A stretch of DNA of 64,000 nucleotides from Methylophilus sp. DW102 (GTDB lineage: Bacteria; Pseudomonadota; Gammaproteobacteria; Burkholderiales; Methylophilaceae), in assembly GCF_037076555.1 (NCBI RefSeq), contig NZ_AP029023.1, positions 1,054,001 through 1,118,000 of the forward strand. Direction: 5' to 3'. This document shows positions 1 to 8,447 of this stretch, piece by piece. Under the pieces are notes generated by a model that was not told where the DNA came from, did not search any database, and saw nothing but the letters and a program-made list of their open reading frames with translations. The number at the start of each line of letters is the position of its first letter. The stretch's first letter is position 1. The translations under genes were made by a program, and so were the position numbers.

Positions 1-285
1 CGCTGAAGCTTTCACGGTTTCGCTGGCGCGATAAAACACTAGTTGTTTGCCGATATGGTGCACGGCGATGGCGCCCGCTTTATCGGCGATCTCTTCGAAT
101 AATGATTTACGCAAATCGCGGTCATCGCCCGCCACTTGCACTTTGATAAGCTCGTGGGCATTGAGGCTGACCTCGATTTCCTTGAGTACCGCGTCTGTCA
201 GGCCATTGTTGCCTATCATGACTACCGGATTTAAATTGTGCGCCAGACCACGTAAATAAGCGATTTGTTTGCTGTTTAATTGCAT
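1..285 (-). CDS. yhbY: YhbY-type RNA-binding protein (CRM domain), partial
   Basis: The reading frame starts at the ATG whose complement ends at 285 (MQLNSKQIAYLRGLAH...) and stays open for 95 codons to the window edge, so the extreme C-terminus is missing. Visible features are the CRM-domain signature 'VMIGNNGLT' (GNNG-like loop) and 'HELIKVQVAG'. The family protein is about 97 aa, so only a few residues are lost. YhbY binds pre-50S ribosomal particles and is thought to act in ribosome assembly. It lies divergent from rlmE across a 55-base gap, the same arrangement as in E. coli and many proteobacteria, which supports the call. Confidence 0.93.
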   Translation of the reverse strand, partial: MQLNSKQIAYLRGLAHNLNPVVMIGNNGLTDAVLKEIEVSLNAHELIKVQVAGDDRDLRKSLFEEIADKAGAIAVHHIGKQLVFYRASETVKASA

Positions 286-340
286 GCAAAATATTCCTTG
301 AAAACAGACCGCATTTTAGCATGAAGCAGGAATTCCCCCT

Positions 341-961
341 ATGAAACCCTCCAAAACCAGTAAAGCCTGGATGCAAGAGCATCTCAATGACGAATTCGTC
401 AAGCGTGCGCAAAAAGACGGCTACCGTGCCCGCGCTGCTTATAAGCTGCTCGAAATTGACGATAAAGATAAATTGATCAAGCCTGGCATGACCGTAGTGG
501 ATCTGGGGTCTACACCTGGCAGCTGGTCACAGGTCGCGGTCCAGCGCATCAAAGGCCAGGGCCGCGTGATTGCACTGGATATTCTGGAGATGCATCCGAT
601 TCCCGGTGTGGAATTTATTTGCGGTGATTTTCGCGAAGAAACGGTACTGCAGCAATTGGAGGCCGCGCTGAATGGCAAGCTGGTCGATCTGGTGATTGCC
701 GACATGGCGCCTAATATGAGCGGACTCAAAGATGTTGACCAGGCAGGGGCAACGTATTTGACAGAGCTCGCCCTGGATTTTTGTCAGCATTGGTTGAAAC
801 CGGGCGGCAACTTTCTGGTCAAAGTCTTTATCGGTAGTGGATTTGAGGAAATTGTGAAACAAATGCGTGGCCAGTTTGCCAAAGTCGTCACACGTAAACC
901 TAAAGCCTCGCGTGATCGTAGCAGTGAAGTGTATCTGCTGGGCTTGCAGCGAAAAGCTTGA
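341..961 (+). CDS. rlmE: 23S rRNA (uridine-2'-O)-methyltransferase RlmE (FtsJ/RrmJ)
   Basis: 206 aa, the usual family length. RlmE uses S-adenosylmethionine to methylate the ribose of U2552 in the 23S rRNA A-loop late in 50S assembly. The K-D-K-E catalytic tetrad is complete: K35, D121 (ADMAPN), K161 (LVKVF) and E196 (SSEVY). The SAM-binding loop reads [11 protein letters not shown] at 54-64, where most homologues have DLGAAPGGWSQ. The three small substitutions (S57, T58, S61) are unusual but conservative. An AGGA-like ribosome site precedes the ATG. ftsH follows after 147 bases, as in E. coli, where rlmE-ftsH form an operon. Confidence 0.97.
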   Translation: MKPSKTSKAWMQEHLNDEFVKRAQKDGYRARAAYKLLEIDDKDKLIKPGMTVVDLGSTPGSWSQVAVQRIKGQGRVIALDILEMHPIPGVEFICGDFREETVLQQLEAALNGKLVDLVIADMAPNMSGLKDVDQAGATYLTELALDFCQHWLKPGGNFLVKVFIGSGFEEIVKQMRGQFAKVVTRKPKASRDRSSEVYLLGLQRKA

Positions 962-1030
962 ATTGCAATGCTTTTTTGCGTTTAGTTTGATCGCACAAGC
1001 AAAAAAATGGGTATACAATGCCATTGAAGG

Positions 1031-1059
1031 CTTGAAATTATAGGCTTTGCCTCCATTAT
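1031..1059 (+). promoter_or_regulatory. Candidate sigma-32 (heat-shock) promoter of ftsH
   Basis: CTTGAAA at 1031-1037 matches the sigma-32 -35 element exactly. After a 13-base spacer, CTCCATTAT at 1051-1059 resembles the -10 consensus CCCCATNTA. Transcription would start about 40 bases before the ftsH start at 1109. ftsH is a known sigma-32 target in E. coli; that it is so here is inference. A weaker sigma-70-like pair (TTGATC at 987, TATACA at 1012) lies just upstream. Confidence 0.55.
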
Positions 1060-1108
1060 TTTCTTAGGGATTCTCCCTGCCTTTCGTTTTTAAAGTTAAG
1101 GAACCACT

Positions 1109-3013
1109 TTGAATAATCTACTGAAGAATATCGCGATTTGGGTAGCAATTGCCTTGTTGCTGATGACGGTATTTAATCAATTTAGCGGCACGGGCAGAAG
1201 CAGTGGCCAGGTGGTTTACTCTCAGTTCATGCAAGAGGTCAAGGATGGCCGCGTAGCCAAGGTGCAGATTGATGGTCGCTCCTTGCATGTGACTACCAAC
1301 GAGGGCAAAAACTATGAGACATTCTCGCCTTCCGATCCATGGTTGGTATCAGACCTGCTTAAAAATAACGTTATTGTAGAAGCCAAACCAGAAGAGCATG
1401 AATCCATGCTTATGAGCATTTTTGTCTCCTGGTTCCCCATGATTCTCTTGATCGGTGTCTGGATTTTCTTCATGCGCCAGATGCAAGGTGGCGGCAAGGG
1501 CGGTGGCCCATTCTCGTTCGGCAAGAGCAAGGCACGTCAACTGGATGAATCCAACAACAGCACCACATTTGCTGATGTGGCCGGTTGCGATGAAGCCAAA
1601 GAAGAAGTGGCTGAGTTGGTTGAATTCTTGAAGGACCCAAGCAAGTTTCAGAAACTGGGTGGCCGCATCCCGCGTGGCGTATTGATGGTAGGCCCGCCTG
1701 GGACCGGTAAGACCTTGCTGGCCCGTGCGATTGCCGGTGAAGCCAAAGTCCCTTTCTTCAGTATCTCTGGTTCTGACTTTGTGGAAATGTTTGTTGGCGT
1801 GGGTGCTGCGCGTGTGCGTGACATGTTTGAAACGGCCAAAAAGAACTCCCCTTGTATCGTATTTATTGATGAGATTGATGCGGTCGGTCGTCACCGCGGT
1901 GCCGGTACTGGTGGCGGTAACGATGAGCGCGAGCAAACGTTGAACCAGATGTTGGTTGAGATGGATGGTTTTGAGGCCAATTCCGGTGTGATCGTGATTG
2001 CAGCAACCAACCGTGCCGATGTTCTGGATAAAGCATTATTGCGTCCTGGCCGTTTTGACCGTCAGGTTATGGTCGGCTTGCCAGACATCAAAGGTCGTGA
2101 GCAAATCCTCAATGTGCATATGCGTAAAGTGCCCATTGATCCAGATGTGAGAGCGGATATTCTTGCCCGTGGTACACCAGGCTTTAGTGGTGCTGATCTG
2201 GCTAACCTGGTCAACGAAGCGGCGTTGTTCGCTGCACGTCGTAATAAACGCACGGTAGATATGCAAGATTTTGAGGATGCCAAAGACAAAATCTTCATGG
2301 GGCCAGAGCGCAAGTCTATGGTGATGCGTGAAGAGGAGCGGTTGAATACGGCCTATCATGAGTCTGGGCATGCGGTGGTCGCCAAGTTGCTGCCGAAAGC
2401 GGATCCTGTGCACAAGGTCACCATTATGCCGCGTGGCTGGGCGCTGGGCTTGACCTGGCAGTTGCCTGAGCATGACCGTATCAGCAATTACAAGGACAAA
2501 ATGCTGGAAGATATCTCGATTCTGTTTGGTGGTCGGATTGCTGAAGAAATTTTCATGCATCAGATGTCTACCGGCGCTTCGAATGACTTTGAGCGTGCGA
2601 CAAAAATGGCGCGTGACATGGTGACCAAGTTCGGGATGTCCGATTCGCTGGGGACCATGGTCTATGCAGGTAGCGAGCAGGATTCCTGGATGGGCAGTAT
2701 GTCTTCACGGACCGTCTCAGAAGCCACGCAGCAAAAAGTCGATGCTGAAATTCGCCGTATCCTGGATGAGCAATATGCGATTGCGCGCAAATTGCTTGAA
2801 GATAACCGCGACAAAGTGGAGGCGATGACTAAAGCCTTGATGGAGTTCGAAACCATTGATGCTGATCAGGTCAATGACATTATGGCTGGTTTGCCAGTGC
2901 GTCCACCCAAGCAGAAAAATGGACCTACCATTAGTTCTGGTGGCAGTGGTTCAGGCACGATGGTAAACCCGGCACCGCAACCAACGGCAAAAGGCGATGA
3001 TACTGAGACCTAA
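1109..3013 (+). CDS. ftsH: ATP-dependent zinc metalloprotease FtsH
   Basis: 634 aa, full length. FtsH is a hexameric inner-membrane AAA+ protease that degrades misassembled membrane proteins and regulators such as sigma-32 and LpxC. In order: transmembrane helix 1 (about 5-23), periplasmic domain, helix 2 (about 103-122), Walker A GPPGTGKT at 195-202, Walker B (FIDEIDAVG), second region of homology with arginine fingers (RPGRFDRQ), and the zinc site HESGH at 417-421. The C-terminal tail is rich in Gly, Ser and Pro. The start is TTG at 1109 with an AAGGA site about 7 bases upstream; no ATG fits the N-terminal helix. A strong terminator follows. Confidence 0.98.
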   Translation: MNNLLKNIAIWVAIALLLMTVFNQFSGTGRSSGQVVYSQFMQEVKDGRVAKVQIDGRSLHVTTNEGKNYETFSPSDPWLVSDLLKNNVIVEAKPEEHESMLMSIFVSWFPMILLIGVWIFFMRQMQGGGKGGGPFSFGKSKARQLDESNNSTTFADVAGCDEAKEEVAELVEFLKDPSKFQKLGGRIPRGVLMVGPPGTGKTLLARAIAGEAKVPFFSISGSDFVEMFVGVGAARVRDMFETAKKNSPCIVFIDEIDAVGRHRGAGTGGGNDEREQTLNQMLVEMDGFEANSGVIVIAATNRADVLDKALLRPGRFDRQVMVGLPDIKGREQILNVHMRKVPIDPDVRADILARGTPGFSGADLANLVNEAALFAARRNKRTVDMQDFEDAKDKIFMGPERKSMVMREEERLNTAYHESGHAVVAKLLPKADPVHKVTIMPRGWALGLTWQLPEHDRISNYKDKMLEDISILFGGRIAEEIFMHQMSTGASNDFERATKMARDMVTKFGMSDSLGTMVYAGSEQDSWMGSMSSRTVSEATQQKVDAEIRRILDEQYAIARKLLEDNRDKVEAMTKALMEFETIDADQVNDIMAGLPVRPPKQKNGPTISSGGSGSGTMVNPAPQPTAKGDDTET

Positions 3014-3082
3014 AGCCTAACTAAAGATTGAGGTTAAGGTTGGCCACAGGTTTGTGACAACCTGGCTTTCAGTTAAAATAAC

Positions 3083-3113
3083 AAGGCTGGCTTTTGCCAG
3101 CCTTTGTTTTTTT
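3083..3113 (+). terminator. Rho-independent terminator after ftsH
   Basis: A perfect 9-bp stem (AAGGCTGGC / GCCAGCCTT, 3083-3091 and 3096-3104) with a TTTT loop is followed by TGTTTTTTT. It separates rlmE-ftsH from folP, whose start at 3129 lies only about 15 bases after the T-run. Confidence 0.9.
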
Positions 3114-3128
3114 GGAAATCAATGACCT

Positions 3129-3953
3129 ATGCTCTTTCATTGTGGACGTTTTCGTCTCAATTTTGACCAGCCCCAAGTCATGGGTATCGTCAATGTCACG
3201 CCGGACTCCTTTTCCGATGGCGGTCAATTCCAGCAGGTGGATGCCGCGGTGCATCATGCATTGACATTGATCGAACAAGGCGCCGCGGTGCTCGATATCG
3301 GTGGTGAGTCTACGCGGCCTAATGCGACACCTGTCTCCCTGACCGAAGAGTTACAACGTGTGGTGCCGGTGATAGAGGCCCTGGTCGCACGCGATATTCC
3401 CGTTCCGATCTCCATTGATACTTATAAGCCTGCCGTGATGCAGGCCGCGCTTGCGGCTGGCGCCAGCATCGTCAATGATGTGAGAGGCTTGCAGGAGCCT
3501 GGCGCGCTTGAGGTGGTTGCCAAGAGCGATGCCGGTGTTTGCATCATGCATATGCAAGGCATGCCGCAAACCATGCAGCTGGATCCTCGCTATGAGGATG
3601 TTGTGGCTGAGGTGAAACTGTTTTTGCAGACCCAGCGTGATATGTGTCTGGCGGAAGGCATCGCCCAAGACCGGATTATGCTGGATCCAGGCTTTGGCTT
3701 TGGTAAAACGCGCGCGCACAATATTGCCCTTGCCAAGGCTTTGCCTGAATTTAGCGAACTGGGCTGCCCATTGCTGGTTGGCCTGTCGCGTAAATCGGTA
3801 TTGGGACAAATGACTGGCAACGATGTCGACGCCAGATTGCACGCCAGTGTAGCTGCTGCCGTAATTAGTGCCATGCAAGGGGCGCATCTGTTACGCGTGC
3901 ACGATGTCAAGGCGACGGTTGAAGCCCTCAAGGTGGTTGCTGCACTTAAATAG
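3129..3953 (+). CDS. folP: Dihydropteroate synthase
   Basis: 274 aa. FolP condenses 6-hydroxymethyl-7,8-dihydropterin pyrophosphate with p-aminobenzoate in folate synthesis and is the sulfonamide target. Motifs appear in family order along the TIM barrel: GIVNVTPDSFSDGG (about 19-32), GGESTRPNA (58-66), SIDTYKP, VNDVRG, DPGFGFGKT and GLSRKS. The ATG at 3129 is chosen because the ATG at 3122 is in another frame that stops quickly. glmM follows after 48 bases. The ftsH-folP-glmM order is conserved in proteobacteria. Confidence 0.97.
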   Translation: MLFHCGRFRLNFDQPQVMGIVNVTPDSFSDGGQFQQVDAAVHHALTLIEQGAAVLDIGGESTRPNATPVSLTEELQRVVPVIEALVARDIPVPISIDTYKPAVMQAALAAGASIVNDVRGLQEPGALEVVAKSDAGVCIMHMQGMPQTMQLDPRYEDVVAEVKLFLQTQRDMCLAEGIAQDRIMLDPGFGFGKTRAHNIALAKALPEFSELGCPLLVGLSRKSVLGQMTGNDVDARLHASVAAAVISAMQGAHLLRVHDVKATVEALKVVAALK

Positions 3954-4001
3954 CCAGCTCAGCATGACCATACATAAGCATAACGATTAAAGGATACACA
4001 C

Positions 4002-5354
4002 ATGGGTAAGCAATATTTCGGTACAGATGGCATTCGCGGACGCGTCGGAGAGTCGGTGATTACGCCAGAGTTTGTCATGCGCTTGGGCTATGCAGCCGGA
4101 CGTGTATTGGCCAGCCATGAACACTTGCCTGCGGGTAAACGCCCCACAGTATTGATAGGCAAAGATACGCGGATTTCTGGCTATATGCTGGAAGCGTCCC
4201 TGGAGGCCGGATTGTCTGCTGCTGGGGTGGATGTGCTGCTGACTGGCCCCATGCCGACGCCTGCCGTGGCTTATCTAACGCGTGCCTTGCGTGCGCAGGC
4301 CGGCATTGTGATTTCTGCTTCACACAACCCTTATTATGATAACGGGATCAAGTTTTTCTCTGCACAGGGCACCAAGTTACCGGACGAGATCGAGTATGCG
4401 ATTGAGGCCGCGCTGGCTCAGCCCATGCAGGTCATGGATTCCGCGCAACTGGGCAAAGCGAAGCGTGTCGATGACGCAGCGGGCCGCTATGTCGAATTCT
4501 GTAAAAGCACGTTTCCCAATCACCTTGATCTGCGTGGCCTCAAAATTGTGCTCGATTGTGCGCATGGCGCCACCTACCATGTCGCGCCGCCGGTGTTCCA
4601 TGAGTTGGGGGCAGACGTCATCGCTATAGGCAATCATCCTGATGGCCTCAATATTAACGAGCAGGTGGGTTCCACTCACCCGCAAGCCCTGCAAAAAGCC
4701 GTGGTGGAACATCAGGCAGATTTAGGCATTGCCTTTGATGGCGATGGCGACCGTGTCATGATGGTCGATGGTGCAGGTAAGCTGCTGGATGGTGACCAGT
4801 TACTTTATATTATTGCCATGGGCCTGTATGCCAAAGGCAAACTCAAGGGCGGCGTGGCCGGTACCCTCATGACAAATTTGGCCCTGGAACACGCCTTGCA
4901 AAAGCATCAGATTCCGTTTGGCCGTGCCAATGTCGGCGACCGCTATGTGTTGGAGCTGTTGCAGGAAAAAAACTGGAAACTGGGCGGGGAGAATTCTGGC
5001 CATATCCTCACGCTGGATAAACACTCGAGTGGTGATGCGATTATTGCGGCCCTGCAGGTGTTGCAGTCCTTGCGTGAAAGCGGCAAGTCCCTGCAACAGC
5101 TGGGTGCTGACCTGACGCTATATCCGCAGGTGTTGATTAATGTAACCACCAAACAAAAGCTGGACTTGAACCAGGCGGCCGTGCAAACAGCTGTGCAACA
5201 AGCTGAGGCTGCGCTTAATGGAGAAGGCAGGGTCTTGTTACGCGCTTCTGGCACTGAGCCCAAAATCCGCGTGATGGTCGAAGGGTTGAACCAGAGTTTG
5301 GTGCAAGCCCAGGCCGAGCATTTAGCACAAGTGATCCGTCAACTGACTAATTGA
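4002..5354 (+). CDS. glmM: Phosphoglucosamine mutase
   Basis: 450 aa, full length. GlmM converts glucosamine-6-phosphate to glucosamine-1-phosphate for UDP-GlcNAc, and so for peptidoglycan and LPS synthesis. The N-terminus [11 protein letters not shown] is diagnostic. The phosphoserine loop is ISASHNP with active Ser107, the magnesium loop is FDGDGDR, the sugar loop is GGENSGH, and the C-terminal phosphate-binding loop is [11 protein letters not shown]. It is the last gene of the folP-glmM block. The 212 bases between its stop and the convergent channel gene show no strong terminator. Confidence 0.98.
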   Translation: MGKQYFGTDGIRGRVGESVITPEFVMRLGYAAGRVLASHEHLPAGKRPTVLIGKDTRISGYMLEASLEAGLSAAGVDVLLTGPMPTPAVAYLTRALRAQAGIVISASHNPYYDNGIKFFSAQGTKLPDEIEYAIEAALAQPMQVMDSAQLGKAKRVDDAAGRYVEFCKSTFPNHLDLRGLKIVLDCAHGATYHVAPPVFHELGADVIAIGNHPDGLNINEQVGSTHPQALQKAVVEHQADLGIAFDGDGDRVMMVDGAGKLLDGDQLLYIIAMGLYAKGKLKGGVAGTLMTNLALEHALQKHQIPFGRANVGDRYVLELLQEKNWKLGGENSGHILTLDKHSSGDAIIAALQVLQSLRESGKSLQQLGADLTLYPQVLINVTTKQKLDLNQAAVQTAVQQAEAALNGEGRVLLRASGTEPKIRVMVEGLNQSLVQAQAEHLAQVIRQLTN

Positions 5355-5566
5355 GCAAACAACATATAGACGAATTTTCTATTTTCACAAATGCCTCAGT
5401 TTGCTGGATGGGTCTGTGATATCTGAATTTATCAGCTACCTTCAGCCCTTCGGCTTACATATTTTTGTGGCCTAGTGTATCTGGCATTCTCTTGAGGTTG
5501 TTTTACCTGCGTTGTCAAAATATCACTTTGGCAGCCACAAGAAAGCGGAAGATTTCTCACTTTTTA

Positions 5567-6430
5567 TCATGCGGCCTGTTTGCCTTGATAAACCGTAAGG
5601 TGTGGAAAGGGAATCTCAATACCTTCTGCATCAAAGGCATTCTTGATCCGTTTCAGGTACTCACGTTTGATGGTCCACTGCTGTAAAGGAAGTACCTTTA
5701 AACGACAGCGAATGACAACAGCAGAGTCTGCAAGATTGTCGACTCCAGCCATCTCCAGATTATCCAAAATAATAGGTTTAAATTCGTCGTCCATACATAA
5801 GTCTGCTCCAACTTGAAGCATGACTTGTATGACGCGTGCCAAATTCTCTTTGTAAGCTACACCAATATCCATTACCGCATAAGCAAAATCCCGCGAGCGA
5901 TTGGTTACCGTGCTGATCTGGCCATTGGGCACATAATGCACATTGCCTTCGTAATCGCGCATCTTCACATAACGCAGCGTAATTTCTTCCACCAAGCCAG
6001 CTTTGTCAGCAATTTCCACGACATCATCTTTGCGAATCTGGTTTTCGAGTAGCAGAAAAAAGCCATTAAAATAATCCTTGACCAAGCTCTGTGCGCCAAA
6101 GCCCACTGCCAAACCAACGACCCCGGCTGCCGCCAGTACCGGCGCAATCGAAATCCCAAGCTCATGCAGGATTTCGACCACGGTAATCGCCAGAATCACG
6201 GTGGTGACGATATACCGCAGCACCATGCTGAGCGTGTTGAGACGTTTGATCTCTTCCAGGTTGTCTACTTGCCTGGAGTTAAGCTTATCTCTGAGTTTCA
6301 CAATCAGGCTTTTGCTCAGCCGGTTGAGAAAATAAGCCACGCCAATAATGAAAAAAATACGCAGCAGGGTTTTTACCAGCGCCAGTATTTCCGCAGGTTG
6401 CTCTATTCCTAAGTATGTAAACCAAGACAT
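5567..6430 (-). CDS. Small-conductance mechanosensitive channel (MscS family)
   Basis: About 287 aa with three predicted membrane helices (roughly 15-36, 70-90 and 96-122) and the soluble MscS beta domain. The pore helix carries the Gly/Ala-rich pattern typical of MscS TM3 (VLAAAGVVGLAVGFGAQS) followed by LVKDYFNGFFLL; the beta domain has YVPNGQISTVTNRSRD. MscS channels open under membrane tension and release solutes during hypo-osmotic shock. I place the start at the ATG at 6430, eleven bases after AAGGAG. The upstream GTG at 6442 directly abuts that site. The gene lies downstream of the sucrose genes on the same strand. Since sucrose can be a compatible solute, this neighbourhood may be functional, but that is speculation. 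Confidence 0.92.
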   Translation of the reverse strand: MSWFTYLGIEQPAEILALVKTLLRIFFIIGVAYFLNRLSKSLIVKLRDKLNSRQVDNLEEIKRLNTLSMVLRYIVTTVILAITVVEILHELGISIAPVLAAAGVVGLAVGFGAQSLVKDYFNGFFLLLENQIRKDDVVEIADKAGLVEEITLRYVKMRDYEGNVHYVPNGQISTVTNRSRDFAYAVMDIGVAYKENLARVIQVMLQVGADLCMDDEFKPIILDNLEMAGVDNLADSAVVIRCRLKVLPLQQWTIKREYLKRIKNAFDAEGIEIPFPHLTVYQGKQAA

Positions 6431-6468
6431 GGTGTCAAACACTCCTTTCGATCAATAAAGTAAATGCA

Positions 6469-8418
6469 CTAACTGGATAGCCAGTAAGCGGTCAGGGTCG
6501 GGATTTCTAGAGTCTCCTGCTCGGTGGAGATCGTTGAACCACTACATAAATCCGTCATCATCCTGGCTTTAAACAGGCCGCGTTGCTTAAACGGCTGCAG
6601 GTTGACCTGCTGCGCTTGTGTGGCAAAGTTGGCGATTACCACCACGTTGGCATGCATGCCCGATGGCACATAGCGGTGGAAGGCGAACAGGTGCGGATTG
6701 TCTTGTGTAATCAGCGCGCGGTTGTTTAAATCGGCAAAGGCTGAAGTCTCCTTGCGGATCGCAATCAGTTGCTTGATCTGGCTGAAAATCCGTTGTTCGA
6801 CGGTGCCTGGCTGGTGACGACGCGCCATCACCTCCCAGTCCAGTGTCGGTCTGTGTACCCAGCGGTTGTCGTGCATTTTGTTTTCATCTTGCAGATAACT
6901 GTCGTTATTAAGCGTACCAACCGCATCGCCATAGTAAATCAGCGGGATTCCGCCAAACGACAAAATCAGGTTATGCAACAAGACGATGGTTTTGATCGCA
7001 TTTTCAATTGCCAGTAGGTCCTGTGTTTGCAGGGCCATTTCCAGCCCGGCCAGTGACGCCAGCGCACCAGATATGCGGGCATCGCCGGTTTTTTTGTTGA
7101 CGCCAAAGGCAAAGCCGCGTGCATTCGATTCAGGGTAATGTCCGGTGTAATAATCGACCAAAAAGCGGCGATGTGACACCGGTTCAAATCCGGCTTCGAT
7201 AATGGCTTTATCACTAAAGCCCAGACCAATATCATCATGGCAGCGCACATAATTGAGCCAGGTTGCGCGGTCCAGTTTTTCCGGCAAGTCCTCCACGCCC
7301 TTGGTCAGTAATACGGTCCGTTTGGTGGCGACTGCATCCCAAAGCAGTGCCATAAACGTGGCGTTATAGGCAATTTCACATTCCTTGGCGTTAATGGCAT
7401 CTTCACCAAAGTATTTGATAATTTCTGTTGGCGAAACTATCGCTTCGGCAATAAAGATCACACCGGGGGCTGCAATCTGGCAACAATCCTTGAGCAATTG
7501 CAAAATCAGGTGGGCTTCGCGCTCGTTCTGGCAGCTGCTACCGATTTTTTTCCACAAAAACGCTACGGCATCCAGCCGTAGAATATCTACGCCCTTGTTT
7601 GCCCAAAACAGGATGATGTCCACCATCTCAATGAACACAGCAGGGTTGGTGTAGTTGAGGTCCCACTGGTAATGATTAAAGACCGTCATCACCCATTTGC
7701 CGGTGTCGGCGTTAAAGGTAAAACTGCCTGGGGCCTGTTCAGGAAACACTTCCGGCATGGCGCTTTCAAACAGATCAGGCAGCGTGCGGTCAGGATACAT
7801 GAAGTAATAATCCTGATAGGTCTGGTTGCCTTGTTTGGCTTGTTGCGCCCAGGCATGCTCATCTGAGGTATGGTTGACCACCACATCCAGCGTTAGCAGG
7901 ATTCCGCACTGCTGCATGGCGGCAATCAACTGTTCCAAATCCTCCATCGTGCCATGGCGCGCATCCACTTTCCTGAAGTCGCGCACCGCATAGCCGCCAT
8001 CATTCTCATGCGCCGGGCAGTCACAAATCGGCATGATATGCACGAGATTGATGCCGAGATCTTGCATATAGGGCAGCTTGTCACGCATATTTGCCAGGCT
8101 GCCCGCAAAGCCCTGGCTGTAGAGCGCCATGCCTACCCACTTTTGCTGCATAAACCAGTCATGGTTTTTTTCGCGCTCCAGGTCTTTTGCGCGCAAATGT
8201 GGCGCGCGCTGTGCATATTGTGTCGCCAGCACCTCCACCAGCCGCCCCAGTTGTGGCTTAAAGTCTTCGCGCTGACCATAAAGATGCTGAAACAGCGAAT
8301 AAATGGCGTAAAAGTTAGCACCCAGCCGAGTATAAAAATAGTGCCAGTCTTTGCCAGCCGGTTGTTTGAACGAAGACAGAATCTCGTTCAACACCGCGTG
8401 GGAAATTTGTTCGTACAT
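6469..8418 (-). CDS. ams: Amylosucrase (GH13 subfamily 4)
   Basis: 649 aa, close to the Neisseria polysaccharea enzyme. Amylosucrase transfers glucose from sucrose to an alpha-1,4-glucan and releases fructose; it can also hydrolyse sucrose. The catalytic triad is visible: nucleophile D283 (RLDAVAFLWK), acid/base E325 (IAEAIVSP) and transition-state stabiliser D395 (VRCHDDIG). H184 (VVNHTSDEH) and the B-domain region fit GH13_4. There is no signal peptide, so it is cytoplasmic. It starts 29 bases after the sucrose-phosphate synthase stop with a good AAGGACC site, which indicates one transcript. In methylotrophs the enzyme is proposed to turn over the sucrose made by that neighbour. A related sucrose phosphorylase is less likely because of the length and the N-terminal helical domain. 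Confidence 0.95.
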   Translation of the reverse strand: MYEQISHAVLNEILSSFKQPAGKDWHYFYTRLGANFYAIYSLFQHLYGQREDFKPQLGRLVEVLATQYAQRAPHLRAKDLEREKNHDWFMQQKWVGMALYSQGFAGSLANMRDKLPYMQDLGINLVHIMPICDCPAHENDGGYAVRDFRKVDARHGTMEDLEQLIAAMQQCGILLTLDVVVNHTSDEHAWAQQAKQGNQTYQDYYFMYPDRTLPDLFESAMPEVFPEQAPGSFTFNADTGKWVMTVFNHYQWDLNYTNPAVFIEMVDIILFWANKGVDILRLDAVAFLWKKIGSSCQNEREAHLILQLLKDCCQIAAPGVIFIAEAIVSPTEIIKYFGEDAINAKECEIAYNATFMALLWDAVATKRTVLLTKGVEDLPEKLDRATWLNYVRCHDDIGLGFSDKAIIEAGFEPVSHRRFLVDYYTGHYPESNARGFAFGVNKKTGDARISGALASLAGLEMALQTQDLLAIENAIKTIVLLHNLILSFGGIPLIYYGDAVGTLNNDSYLQDENKMHDNRWVHRPTLDWEVMARRHQPGTVEQRIFSQIKQLIAIRKETSAFADLNNRALITQDNPHLFAFHRYVPSGMHANVVVIANFATQAQQVNLQPFKQRGLFKARMMTDLCSGSTISTEQETLEIPTLTAYWLSS

Positions 8419-8447
8419 GTATCGAGGTCCTTGTTGATCTGATTATT

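Noticed and set aside
5465..5686. 73-codon open frame in the glmM-mscS gap
   Set aside because: It runs into the 3' end of the mscS gene on the other strand, has no ribosome site and no coding-like composition.
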